NCBI GenBank assembly: GCA_964388155.1
Contig: CAYLYH010000001.1
Coordinates: 1 to 64,000 of the forward strand
DNA: 64,000 nt
Direction: 5' to 3'
Source of the DNA: JACNKV01 sp964388155
Lineage (GTDB): Bacteria; Fidelibacterota; Marinisomatia; Marinisomatales; JACNKV01
How positions within the stretch are numbered: the stretch's first letter is position 1; each line of letters starts with the position of its first letter. Under the pieces are notes generated by a model. The model was not told the DNA's origin, searched no databases, and worked only from the letters and a program-made list of their open reading frames with translations. The translations under genes and the position numbers were made by a program. Shown here one piece after another: positions 1 to 9,480 of the stretch.

Positions 1-248
1 CCGCATAATGTAGAATGTTTACGTTATTAAAACTTAAATTAAGCGATTCCGTAACACAACTTACTGAAGATGTTCTTGAATTTGAAATAAGTGTGTTCTT
101 CAAGATTATATTCAAAGTTTATGGTGGGATATTTATTTCTTTTTCCTCATCTGGCGTTTTTCAATGCTATCCATAATTTTTCAAAAGTGGTGATTTGATT
201 ATAAAGTTTGTAAAGTTTGAAGTTGTCAGACCGAGCATAGTCGAAACC

Positions 249-551
249 TTACTTTTCACTTTCAACTTTCTGACTTTCAACTGTAGTCCACTTTTCCCAA
301 CCACCTACCATTTGACCAATTTCATTGATATTTTTTGAAGTAAACTCATACTCTTTTATAGAAATACATTGTAAGTCTTTTGACAATCTTACTAAAAACC
401 TAAGTTTTTCAAGGTTTAGATTTGCTTGACGAAGAAAATGTTTCTTTTTACTTCCACTTGTATATTTCGCTTCTATTATTCTCTCTAATATCGCTAACTG
501 GGTATTTGTTATTCTTTCTCCAATGGTATATTTACACCATTTAGCACCATG
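249..551 (-). pseudogene. bAvd/S23-like four-helix-bundle protein remnant
   Basis: Reading the minus strand from 551 down to the TAA at 249-251 gives about 100 residues that match the C-terminal two thirds of the four-helix-bundle family containing the 23S rRNA intervening-sequence protein and the diversity-generating-retroelement accessory protein (bAvd). Recognisable segments are FLRQANLNLEKLRFLVRLSK and EYEFTSKNINEIGQMVGGWEK, ending in the family's typical GGW. A TAG at 552-554 sits directly upstream in frame and there is no start codon, so roughly the first 25-30 residues are lost; a short piece in the next frame may be the remains. The C-terminal tail (VESQKVESEK) looks like repeat-derived sequence. 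No reverse transcriptase or template repeat is visible, so a working retroelement is not supported. Confidence 0.6.
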
Positions 552-600
552 CTAATGAATCATTCAGGTTAAGAGAAACGTTAATTTCCGCAAAGCCCAT

Positions 601-628
601 TCTTAATTCTTAATTCTTAATTCTTAAT
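601..628. repeat. Heptamer tandem repeat TCTTAAT x4
   Basis: Four perfect tandem copies of TCTTAAT lie 24 bases upstream of the start codon of the C25 protease gene at 653. Repeats of this kind can change copy number by slipped-strand pairing. Being next to a surface-secretion gene, it could vary promoter spacing; that is inference. The rest of 1-600, outside the four-helix-bundle remnant, shows no convincing gene. Confidence 0.8.
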
Positions 629-652
629 TGTCTTATATTTACCCTTAATAAA

Positions 653-3600
653 ATGCAAAAATATTTCCATAACATTTTACTGTATTTTCTGCTGAGCAGT
701 GGCATTATGTCAGCAAGTACTGCATTCACGGTGCTCACCAGAGAACCCGGGCTCATGATTGTAGAAATTTCCATAGATACGATTATCGTTGATGCAGGGC
801 AGGCTATTCAAACCACACCTCATATCCCACTTCAAACTACTCCGGGGCATCCCGAAATCCCGGTACTTACCCATGTGCTGCTTGGAGTTTCATCCACAGC
901 CGCCGTCGATGTGTTCACGGATGAGGAACGCAGCATTTCTTCTGTTACACCTAATTTAGCAACCGCTGAATCAGCAAAGGGAATAGATATAATACTCCAT
1001 ACAGATACTTGGGAAGGAACTCTCTATCCGACAAACATCGTAAACCTGACTTCTAATCCGGATATTCGTGGAAATACATCTTCGGTCTTAACGGTATTTC
1101 CTTTGCAACTTAATCAAAATAATCTTCGTTGGTGGAAAGAGATTACACTTCAAATCACATGGCAGTCGTCAGGAGATACGCCATCTCTGCTGACCGAAAT
1201 ACCTCTCCAATACATCGACAATAAAACGCCAACTCAACGAAGCCGCATAGCTTCATTGCCGGATTATCACTTTTCAGAAAATATTGCGAATATCACGGTG
1301 GATTCTACTGCATGGTATGTGATGACAATGGAAGATTTGATTGACAGCGGATTGACAGTCCAGGGAATTGATCCGCGTACATTACGTTTGTGGAATAAAA
1401 CTGAAGAGGTGAAACTGTTCGTTGAAGGAGAGGAAGACGGAGTTTTTAATTCCGGAGACAGAATCATATTTTTCGGTGAGAAAAATTTAGCACTCGACGG
1501 GTCATCGTATACATATAATTTTTATACCAATGAAAATGTATATTGGCTGACGTGGAACGATGATGTTGGTGAGAGATACATTTTAGAGGGTGCTTATCCT
1601 GGTGAGGATGTTCCTGAATGGCAGAAACCGATATTTTTTCAAGAAACGAAACATATCGAAGAAAATGATTATTTTTCCAGATTAGGTCAAGTAGGAGAAA
1701 AGCTGCATCATCAATGGGATGATTTCGACCACTTTTTCATGAATCCGCCTATTTACAACGGTACTTCTACAGATTACATAATTGAGCTGGACTATCCTGC
1801 TTCATCGAATTTTACAATAGAATTTGAGTTTCAGGGTATTACAGACGGAACACACGAACTTCAGATTGAATTAAATGGACATTTAATCGGTTCTCAGGTG
1901 AACTGGAGCGGGCAAACATCGCATCAATTCAGTATCGAGGTTTTTGAACAGCAGAATATTCCGATTCGCAACGGTGAGAATCAACTCACGGTGATTAATA
2001 TGGAACAAGCCGATTCAGAAGAACATTACGATATGGTCTATCTGAATTGGCTTGATATACAATACGAACGATTCTTAACAACATCCGATGATGAGCTGAC
2101 CATCGCCCTCGATGAAGGATGGTCCGGAAATATGGAGTTTAACTGCAGGGGATTTGCATCGCCAAACATATATATTTTTAAAGAGGACTTTTCACGTCTT
2201 GGTGATTTTATTGTGCTGCAAAATCCGCAGGATGAACAATATACGGTCGTATTTCAGGATGTTGTCGGTGCAAATAGTTCCGACTATTTTCTGTTTACCT
2301 CCGACAGTCTGCGACAGGTTAAATCTATCATGCCCTCTGAACCAATAACTTCATTATTAAATGGAGTAACGAGCACATATATAGCGATATGTCCAGATAC
2401 ATTTAAAACTATACTTGAACCATTAGTACTGGATGAGCGCAACGGAATTATCGTAGATATTGATGATATTTACCGGCAATACTCCCACGGGATATTATCT
2501 CCGTACGCCATTAAAGAATTTTTGACGGATGTTTATTTTTCCGGGGGACGCACATTGAGTCATGTCCTCATCGCTATGCAGGGCGGCCGGCCCGATTTTG
2601 GTGGCGGAGATTTGTCGGACGAGGGGTATATCCCTGCCATGAGAATTCAAACAGTGAAATGGGGCGCGGCGTCATCGGATTATTGGTATTCCTGCGTAGA
2701 AGGTAATGATATCTTTGCCGATTTTGCCATTGGAAGAATGCCCGTCCGCGATATGGATGAATTGTCCGTGATCGTCGATAAAACGCTGTATTATGAACAA
2801 ATGGATGATGAAACGTGGCATAATCACATGCTGATGATTGCCGGATATGAGGATACATTCAAAGAGCAATCAGAATCTATGATTCATCCTATCGTTCATG
2901 ATGGCTATTTCCCGTCGCGGCTCTACATCGATGTCACCTCTGAAACCGGTCCGTTTTTCGGCGGAACTATGACGTTATTAGATTATTTGGCAAAGGGGCA
3001 GACTTATGTTAATTTCCTCGGGCATGGCGGAGGTGCCGTGTGGGGCGACAGGTCGCTACTTACGCTTGAAGCACTGCCATATTTAGACCATGCACTAAAA
3101 CTTCCGTTTGTGACAAGTATGACGTGTTTTACCGGAGATGTGACAAATCCAAATGGGCTTGGTCGAAAAATGCTTGCATTAGAAAATGGGGGTGCGTTGG
3201 CATGGTTTGGCAGCTCCGGAGTCGGGTGGATTATTAACGATTATCTCCTGCTTCAATCCGTTCATGAATTGCTGTTTTCAGATTTGGAACTGTCTCTGGG
3301 AGAAATCATTCAGCAGGCAAAAATTGATTACGTTGCCACGAATCTTTCATTTCCGGATCATGCCATTACGCAGGCGTATCAGTTTAATTATTCCGGCGAT
3401 CCGTCACTTCGATTAAAAAAACCTGAAACCGCAGAATTTGAGATTGATATTTTTGATCCTGAACCGGAAGATGAGATTCAAATAACGTTGATACCGCCGC
3501 CTACGGATTCAATTTTCTATCAGGTCTTTGATCCGCAAAACGCCCCAGTCAATTTTCAGCCGGAAGAATGGACGGGCAGCTACACAGTTTCGAATACGGC

Positions 3601-5257
3601 AACTCCCGGCATATATGCCCTAAATATCGCGGGTAAAACAAATAATACACTTGTTCACGCCTCGGTACCATTTTCGGTATCCGGCTCTTATATCGCTATC
3701 GCAGAGATTACTCCGCCCCAACCGACAATGGGAGACAGCATTCAGGTTTTCGCTTCAGCACACGACCGTCAGGGAATTGATTCATTGCAGTTATGGCTGG
3801 ATGGTGAATATTTTGCTGTAATGCACCAATTCGACACGGACGAATACATGCTGATTGATCTGATTCCTCCTCAAAATCCAGGAAGTTCTCACACGTTAAA
3901 ACTCATTGCCGTGGATTCTGAAGGGAATACGACAGAAAGCAATCCATTTAATTTGTCCATTTTACGTCCGCCAGATTTTGAACCGATGAGTCTATATTTT
4001 ACGGTGGGTGACAGTATCTCCTTAACATCGATTGTAAAGAATATGGTGTCGGTCTCGGGAGAATCGGATGTTCTGTTTCAACGCTTTGATGATGAAAATA
4101 ACTGGGTGGATCTTGGCACAGATCGGTTGGAATTTGACGGAGTACAGGAGCTGGAAGCAAGCGTCTCTAGTGTTTTTCCTGCCGGAACGCATATGTATCG
4201 TGTCATTGCAAATGCCGATGGTTATACCCTAAATACATCTAATGATACCTTGCAAACTTCTCTGACCACATCGGCATTTTATGTATCAGGTGGTGATATC
4301 GTTGGAATTCCCGGTATTGATGCAGTTATTCAATCCGGAAGTGGTGTTTTTCAACTCTTAGAGTTAGTTAATGTAAACACGTCATTTCAATCAGATTTTT
4401 CCCTGCACTTGGTTGATTCACTTCGACACGGAATAGAGATACTGTGCCCGGACGGTATTGAGTATTCCCTTGATTGGAGAATACCGGCAGATTCATTATC
4501 TGTTCAGCCATATAAATATTTTGATGAATTTGAAACGTGGTTACCGATTAATGTTATTAAAACTGATTCATCCCTTGGGTTTTCTTCATCCGGGCGAGGG
4601 ATGTTTGCATTTTTTACAACAGACGATGTCGAATCACCGAGATTAGATGCGACGGTAAACGGACAACGATTATTAGACAACAGCTATGTAAATGCGTCGC
4701 CGATCATATTTATTTCTGCATTAGATGAAAATGGATTAGACCATCGAATCAATAATATCCAATGCTGGACAAATTCCGGTGATTCAGTCGCTATCGAACA
4801 CATTTCTGGGAAAGCCAATAATCTTGGTATCCGACTGGCTCCGACACTTTCCACCATGGATTCGACAATACAATTGTTAGTTTCGGATGCATCAGGGAAT
4901 ATGTCAGACACCTTACATTTACATTTTATTGTGAGAGAAAAACTGGAATTGATTGATTATGGGAATTTCCCGAATCCGTTTAAGAATACAACACGATTTG
5001 CGTATGAACTTACAGAAACAGTTGATCGCTTTTATTTGGATATTTATACTGTCTCAGGAAGGAGAATACGCAGGTTTACTTCCGCATCTGCTTTGACAGA
5101 TTTAGACCCGAAAGTGGGGGCGTTCCACGAAATCCTTTGGAACGGTCGAAATGACGCAGGAGAGTTTGTGGCAAACGGTGTATATTTTTATAAAATGGTT
5201 GCCACAAAGGGTAAAACGGTCATCGAGCGAATCGGGAAAGTGGCAAAAGCACGGTAA
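653..5257 (+). CDS. porU: C25 (gingipain-type) protease, PorU-like, with C-terminal FlgD/sorting-like domain
   Basis: Large exported protein of 1534 residues. A hydrophobic N-terminus (residues 6-25) acts as signal peptide. The central part is a peptidase C25 domain: the catalytic His is in GHGGG (His791) and the nucleophile in TCFTGDV (Cys825), with a preceding block typical of the family around residues 600-700. Ig-like segments follow (about 1000-1350). The last ~95 residues start at NFPNPF (Asn1438) and contain WNGRND and NGVYFYKM, the FlgD-like fold used as a type IX secretion C-terminal signal. In Bacteroidetes porU precedes porV, and here a PorV/PorQ-like gene follows by 47 bases. PorU is the cell-surface sortase that removes sorting signals from type IX substrates. 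It could instead be an ordinary secreted gingipain-like protease; the PorV neighbour favours PorU. Confidence 0.8.
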   Translation: MQKYFHNILLYFLLSSGIMSASTAFTVLTREPGLMIVEISIDTIIVDAGQAIQTTPHIPLQTTPGHPEIPVLTHVLLGVSSTAAVDVFTDEERSISSVTPNLATAESAKGIDIILHTDTWEGTLYPTNIVNLTSNPDIRGNTSSVLTVFPLQLNQNNLRWWKEITLQITWQSSGDTPSLLTEIPLQYIDNKTPTQRSRIASLPDYHFSENIANITVDSTAWYVMTMEDLIDSGLTVQGIDPRTLRLWNKTEEVKLFVEGEEDGVFNSGDRIIFFGEKNLALDGSSYTYNFYTNENVYWLTWNDDVGERYILEGAYPGEDVPEWQKPIFFQETKHIEENDYFSRLGQVGEKLHHQWDDFDHFFMNPPIYNGTSTDYIIELDYPASSNFTIEFEFQGITDGTHELQIELNGHLIGSQVNWSGQTSHQFSIEVFEQQNIPIRNGENQLTVINMEQADSEEHYDMVYLNWLDIQYERFLTTSDDELTIALDEGWSGNMEFNCRGFASPNIYIFKEDFSRLGDFIVLQNPQDEQYTVVFQDVVGANSSDYFLFTSDSLRQVKSIMPSEPITSLLNGVTSTYIAICPDTFKTILEPLVLDERNGIIVDIDDIYRQYSHGILSPYAIKEFLTDVYFSGGRTLSHVLIAMQGGRPDFGGGDLSDEGYIPAMRIQTVKWGAASSDYWYSCVEGNDIFADFAIGRMPVRDMDELSVIVDKTLYYEQMDDETWHNHMLMIAGYEDTFKEQSESMIHPIVHDGYFPSRLYIDVTSETGPFFGGTMTLLDYLAKGQTYVNFLGHGGGAVWGDRSLLTLEALPYLDHALKLPFVTSMTCFTGDVTNPNGLGRKMLALENGGALAWFGSSGVGWIINDYLLLQSVHELLFSDLELSLGEIIQQAKIDYVATNLSFPDHAITQAYQFNYSGDPSLRLKKPETAEFEIDIFDPEPEDEIQITLIPPPTDSIFYQVFDPQNAPVNFQPEEWTGSYTVSNTATPGIYALNIAGKTNNTLVHASVPFSVSGSYIAIAEITPPQPTMGDSIQVFASAHDRQGIDSLQLWLDGEYFAVMHQFDTDEYMLIDLIPPQNPGSSHTLKLIAVDSEGNTTESNPFNLSILRPPDFEPMSLYFTVGDSISLTSIVKNMVSVSGESDVLFQRFDDENNWVDLGTDRLEFDGVQELEASVSSVFPAGTHMYRVIANADGYTLNTSNDTLQTSLTTSAFYVSGGDIVGIPGIDAVIQSGSGVFQLLELVNVNTSFQSDFSLHLVDSLRHGIEILCPDGIEYSLDWRIPADSLSVQPYKYFDEFETWLPINVIKTDSSLGFSSSGRGMFAFFTTDDVESPRLDATVNGQRLLDNSYVNASPIIFISALDENGLDHRINNIQCWTNSGDSVAIEHISGKANNLGIRLAPTLSTMDSTIQLLVSDASGNMSDTLHLHFIVREKLELIDYGNFPNPFKNTTRFAYELTETVDRFYLDIYTVSGRRIRRFTSASALTDLDPKVGAFHEILWNGRNDAGEFVANGVYFYKMVATKGKTVIERIGKVAKAR

Positions 5258-5304
5258 ATCATGGAAAAGGGAAAATGGTTTATGGAAAATGTTGGAGTGA
5301 TTTT

Positions 5305-6303
5305 GTGAATAAATTCATCATTTTCGCATTCATTGTGAGTGTTGTCAGTGCGCAATCGAATTATGCAGATGCCTTTCTTGAAATTGGCACATCGCCAAGA
5401 ACCATCGCTCTCGGGCAGGCAACCGTCGCTTTACCGTTTCATCCTGCAGGATATTTGACAAATCCGGCCTCAAGTGGATTTGTCAGAAAGCTACACATTA
5501 ACGGCTTATACATAAATCAATTTGGTTTAGCGGATTTTACTGCCTTAGGATTTACAATCCCAACAGGGAAGAAGTATCAATGGGGAATTCAAGCAGTCAG
5601 TTTGTTTATCGGAAATATTCCGGAGCATCCTGATCTTATGAGTATACAAAACTTAGAAGCACGGCGAGATTCTATCCGGGCATTGACAGCGAATGGATTT
5701 CCCTATTTTTCAGATCGAGAAAGTGCAATTAATTTTAACCTATCCCGCAATTTTACCTCGTTAATAGATTTAGGATGGCAGACAACTGAATTCCCCATAA
5801 AGATTCCGGTTGGACTGAACGTTCGATTAATTCAAAAATCTTTATACAACTTAACAGGTGTCGGCGTAGGTTTTGATTTGGGAACGATGTTCATCGTTGA
5901 GTTGAAAAACATTTTTTTCTACGAAGCGCTTGGAGAATTAGTGGTGGGAATATCCTTGACGAATATTGCGGATACACGACTATTTTGGAATAGCAAAAAA
6001 GAGGATGCTATACCGATGCAATGGATATCGGGGGTTCGTTATACACAACGTTTCGGAAACCTGCCGATGAACCTGGCATTGTACTACCAAAAGAACGATT
6101 TGTATCAAAACGAGAGACGTTTTGGAATAGAGTGTGCAATATTTGATGTTGTCCACATCCGCATTGGCAAAAATGAAGGGACATATCAAAGTGGAATTGG
6201 AATTACCTTCCATCGCTATGGAAAAACGATGTCCATAGGCTATAGCTTTTCTGATCATGAACTTGGAAATGCTCATCGCATAGGCGGGTGGGTTAGCTTT
6301 TGA
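5305..6303 (+). CDS. PorV/PorQ-family outer-membrane protein
   Basis: About 332 residues. I prefer the GTG at 5305 over the ATG at 5275 because it gives a clean signal peptide (MNKFIIFAFIVSVVSAQS) with GGAG about 8 bases upstream; the ATG would add ten polar residues. The mature N-terminus (SNYADAFLEIGTSPRTIALG, then NPASS) is the signature of the PorV/PorQ (UPF0164) family, an outer-membrane beta barrel that shuttles type IX secretion substrates to the PorU sortase. The rest alternates short amphipathic strands. It follows the C25 protease gene and its stop codon overlaps the TTG start of the next gene, so the set is probably one operon. PorV versus PorQ cannot be settled by eye. Confidence 0.8.
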   Translation: MNKFIIFAFIVSVVSAQSNYADAFLEIGTSPRTIALGQATVALPFHPAGYLTNPASSGFVRKLHINGLYINQFGLADFTALGFTIPTGKKYQWGIQAVSLFIGNIPEHPDLMSIQNLEARRDSIRALTANGFPYFSDRESAINFNLSRNFTSLIDLGWQTTEFPIKIPVGLNVRLIQKSLYNLTGVGVGFDLGTMFIVELKNIFFYEALGELVVGISLTNIADTRLFWNSKKEDAIPMQWISGVRYTQRFGNLPMNLALYYQKNDLYQNERRFGIECAIFDVVHIRIGKNEGTYQSGIGITFHRYGKTMSIGYSFSDHELGNAHRIGGWVSF

Positions 6304-7154
6304 AATTCAACAGAAAATTGCCAAAGCATTATAAACTATTATTAATAGCGATAGGACTGTCGTTTCATATCGTATTTTCCCAAACGCTTCCGGTAAATGA
6401 GTTTCACGTATTTCCATCAGAGTTAGATGTATGGGGTTTTTCACCCGAACACGTAGCGGTTGGTGTAAATCATCATCTGTATTTTCTTGATTCGATAAAC
6501 AAATTAGCCGTTTCGATCACGCCCGATAATAATACTCATATCGTGGAATTAAGCCAAGATGGACTATTTGACCCTGTGGATATTGCACAATATGGCTTGT
6601 CGGTATGGATTCTCGATCGCATGGATAATAAAATAGTCGAATACGATTTGAAGTTGAACAACATCCGCACTCATATACTCCATGTGTCATATCCGGAAAA
6701 AATGACAGTGGACCTAAACGGAAATATTTTTGTGTTTTCAAACCAAATGTCGGAAGTTTGGAAAAATCCATGGGAGAATGAAAATACATTTTCGTTTATT
6801 GATTTAGAGCTATATCCTGATAATATTTCCCTAATTGTGGATATTAACGTGAATACTTTACATGATATTGCATTGTTGGATGATGGTGGCAGGACACACG
6901 TATTTAATAGAGTTGGCAGATATATAGCATCAAATCAACATAATATATCCGAACCGAAATTTGTATATTATAAGAATAATGGATGGGAGTTAATAACGTC
7001 TAGCGGAGACTTGCAAACAAGCATCGGAACAATAATGAAGCTAAACCTTAATCAAGAAAACATTTCGGATATTTCGATCATGAATAATAAACTACTCATC
7101 CTAACAAAAACCGGTTGGTGGGTTGTCGATTACGAATTGTCAATTACGAATTAG
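6300..7154 (+). CDS. Secreted propeller-like protein of unknown function
   Basis: 284 residues, starting at a TTG that overlaps the preceding TGA by four bases, which suggests translational coupling. A basic start followed by a hydrophobic stretch (LLLIAIGLSFHIVFS, about residues 13-27) is a signal peptide. The rest has repeated short beta units with phrases such as HHLYFLDSINKLAVS, GLSVWILDRMDNKIVEYDL and GNIFVFSNQ, like an NHL or WD-type beta-propeller. I recognise no catalytic motif. The last residues (YELSITN) are encoded by low-complexity DNA (GAATTGTCAATTACGAATTAG), so the true C-terminus may have been altered by a repeat. Its place between PorV and an Omp85-like barrel suggests a periplasmic or surface role. 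Confidence 0.6.
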   Translation: MKFNRKLPKHYKLLLIAIGLSFHIVFSQTLPVNEFHVFPSELDVWGFSPEHVAVGVNHHLYFLDSINKLAVSITPDNNTHIVELSQDGLFDPVDIAQYGLSVWILDRMDNKIVEYDLKLNNIRTHILHVSYPEKMTVDLNGNIFVFSNQMSEVWKNPWENENTFSFIDLELYPDNISLIVDINVNTLHDIALLDDGGRTHVFNRVGRYIASNQHNISEPKFVYYKNNGWELITSSGDLQTSIGTIMKLNLNQENISDISIMNNKLLILTKTGWWVVDYELSITN

Positions 7155-7272
7155 GAATGAGAAACTCCGTAATCGTCGGTTGTCGAAAGAAAAAGGATTA
7201 TGAGACAGAAATATTCTAACACGCTAACATTTATCCGCTGTGGCAGACATTAACACTTGAACACCCTAACAC

Positions 7273-8655
7273 TTGAAAACTGTTAACATCAAACACTCAC
7301 AAATTACATTCGTCCTTATCTTTTTCATGTTGACTTTTGTCAAGTCACAGATTAATGTGCATACAAGCGATGGACACATTTTGACCGTGGATTCACTTAA
7401 GTCGATTGAAGGGCACCTGGATTCTCTATTAACAATGAAAGATAATTTAGGAACTCAATATATCCTCAGGGATTTTACCGCTTCTAACAATTTGACTCTT
7501 GAGTATAAAGAATCACAAATTAATGTTAATGTTGATACACTAATTCTCACTAGTGATGATTTTACTAAATCTGTTGAAGAGCATATTCTGTCAACTCTTT
7601 TGGGTACGACGCCGTTCAAGGAGACCGAAAAACAATTTGATCGGATATTAGCTGTATATCCCTTTTTGAGTACACAATCATCGCTTCAATATTTACGTTA
7701 TTCAGGTATGAACGTTGGAACAATGGCACTGCTACATACGAACTTTGATAACGCCATCAGTGGGATAGCCGGAGCGGGGAGAGAAGCAAAAGGTTCTTGG
7801 AATATTACCGGTCAACTCGATATGCGTATCGAAAATCTGTGGAAAACCGCTGGGAAGATTCATCTTCATTGGAAACGATTGAATGAAAATACTCAAACCG
7901 TACAATTCATGCTTGAGGAGCCCTTTATATTTGGATTGCCATTCGGAACTCGTGTTGACCTTCGGCAGGATATTCGGGAGGGAAATTATGTATCAACTGA
8001 TATTGGAATTTCAGCATTGCACACACAACCGGGGTTTGGGACATGGAGATTAGGGTTTAAATCCAATACGATTTTTGCAACACCAAAAGGGGATTTGCTG
8101 GGGATGAGTGACCTGTCATCACGACAATTGCTTCTTAACAGCTCCGCCGACAGGAGAAATAATCGGTGGATGCCGACAAAAGGAGATTTCTGGGATTTTT
8201 CTTTTGGGATTGGAAGTCAAAAACAAAACGGAAATGAAGAATTTGTCATCAAATCAAAAGTGAATAGTGGTATATTCATTCCACTTGCTTCTGCCTTTTC
8301 CGTCTACGGACATATTTACGGTGAAGGCATTTATTCACGCGGAGTGATTCATGAAGGGCAAAAAGTTCGCTATGGCGGTATGCAAACTCTGAGGGGATAC
8401 AATGAAGAAATTTATGTCGGCGATTATGTGATCATTCCTTCATTTGAGTGTATTTATTCATTAAGTTCGCAGGTGCACATAAATATCTTTACAGAAAATG
8501 CTTTTCAAGATTACATTACACAGAATCCTACGAGCTTTGGCATTGGATATAAACAAATGACCAACCAGACTGTTTTGAATATACAATATGGGGTGAGTCG
8601 TGGGAGTAAATTATCTGAAGGAAAAATGCACCTCGCAATTACGAACAGATTTTAA
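7273..8655 (+). CDS. Omp85/BamA-like outer-membrane beta-barrel protein
   Basis: 460 residues from a TTG start; no better start is visible and the upstream DNA is repetitive (TAACACTTGAA twice). A signal peptide covers residues 1-25 (ends KSQ). Residues ~95-145 resemble a single POTRA-like region and the remainder is a barrel. The motif GGMQTLRGY near residue 370 matches the conserved (V/L)RG(F/Y) loop of the Omp85 superfamily. The protein ends HLAITNRF, a typical BAM-recognised beta-signal with terminal Phe. It is shorter than BamA (~800 residues, five POTRAs), so it is more like the reduced family members near PorV genes. Its function is unknown; assembly or export of surface proteins is an inference from the family and neighbours. 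Confidence 0.7.
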   Translation: MKTVNIKHSQITFVLIFFMLTFVKSQINVHTSDGHILTVDSLKSIEGHLDSLLTMKDNLGTQYILRDFTASNNLTLEYKESQINVNVDTLILTSDDFTKSVEEHILSTLLGTTPFKETEKQFDRILAVYPFLSTQSSLQYLRYSGMNVGTMALLHTNFDNAISGIAGAGREAKGSWNITGQLDMRIENLWKTAGKIHLHWKRLNENTQTVQFMLEEPFIFGLPFGTRVDLRQDIREGNYVSTDIGISALHTQPGFGTWRLGFKSNTIFATPKGDLLGMSDLSSRQLLLNSSADRRNNRWMPTKGDFWDFSFGIGSQKQNGNEEFVIKSKVNSGIFIPLASAFSVYGHIYGEGIYSRGVIHEGQKVRYGGMQTLRGYNEEIYVGDYVIIPSFECIYSLSSQVHINIFTENAFQDYITQNPTSFGIGYKQMTNQTVLNIQYGVSRGSKLSEGKMHLAITNRF

Positions 8656-9477
8656 ATGAAAACGTTATCCAAATATTTTCTGATAATTCTTGGTCTTTTT
8701 CAGTTTCTGGCTTGCCCGGATGTTGTAGAAGACCCCTATCCGCCGGCGCCGCCGGTTTTTGTCGAAAAAACAGCTCCTGCCGATTTAATTGAGAAGGGAA
8801 TAGGTGCGCATTTTCGTAATACTGCAAATCCAAATCAAAATTCGATTATTCTTATGTGGCATCCAAATTCAGAAGATGATATCGCCGGATACAATATTTA
8901 CCGGGCAATTGAAACTTTAGATACATTAGCTCAATTTGAAAATATTCTCAGTATTGATTTGTCTTCAACACTGCCCGGTCAAGATACCTTTTATGTGGAC
9001 ACGGAAATAAACACCCGAAAACGTTACCTCTATTATATCGAATCTGAGGATCTTTCCGGAAATAATAGCCAGCCATCAGATACTATTAGTTATAAACTTT
9101 TAACAAAACCACATCCATTTTCAATTCCGGAAGGAACAACAAGCCAGAATTTGGTGTTTCATTGGGAAGAAGAACAATCCATGACAGACTACCCTCAGAA
9201 TTCTGTCATTCGCATTAACAATGAAGCAAATGAAACTGTTTGGGTTTGCATGTTTCAATATCCATTTGACGATTATTCCTTTAATTTTGCACCAAATGGA
9301 AGCGATGTGAATGAAGAAAATGTGATAGCTTTTAATGGAATTTCCGGATATCTTCCTCCTGGGAGGTACTTTTGGAAAGTCGAGGCATTGCGAATGGGAA
9401 ATGGAATCACGACTAATCCTGATATTGATATCGCAGGATGTGAATCGGATTGGGTAGAATTAATATTGGAAGAATAA
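8656..9477 (+). CDS. Fibronectin type III-like lipoprotein
   Basis: 273 residues whose ATG follows the TAA of the barrel gene with no spacer. The N-terminus MKTLSKYFLIILGLFQFLAC is a lipoprotein signal with lipobox FLAC and Cys20 as lipidation site. Residues ~50-150 contain the fibronectin III pattern (ILMWHPNSEDDIAGYNIYRA and YLYYIESEDLSGNNSQPSDT). The remainder is another beta-rich region with no motif I know. It ends three bases before the end of the convergent hydantoinase gene, with no clear terminator between them. Probably an outer-membrane or periplasmic accessory protein of the preceding surface block. Confidence 0.7.
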   Translation: MKTLSKYFLIILGLFQFLACPDVVEDPYPPAPPVFVEKTAPADLIEKGIGAHFRNTANPNQNSIILMWHPNSEDDIAGYNIYRAIETLDTLAQFENILSIDLSSTLPGQDTFYVDTEINTRKRYLYYIESEDLSGNNSQPSDTISYKLLTKPHPFSIPEGTTSQNLVFHWEEEQSMTDYPQNSVIRINNEANETVWVCMFQYPFDDYSFNFAPNGSDVNEENVIAFNGISGYLPPGRYFWKVEALRMGNGITTNPDIDIAGCESDWVELILEE

Positions 9478-9480
9478 TCT

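Noticed and set aside
16..180. Short plus-strand reading frame of about 54 codons near the window start
   Set aside because: No family resemblance, no convincing ribosome-binding site, and surrounded by low-complexity intergenic DNA.
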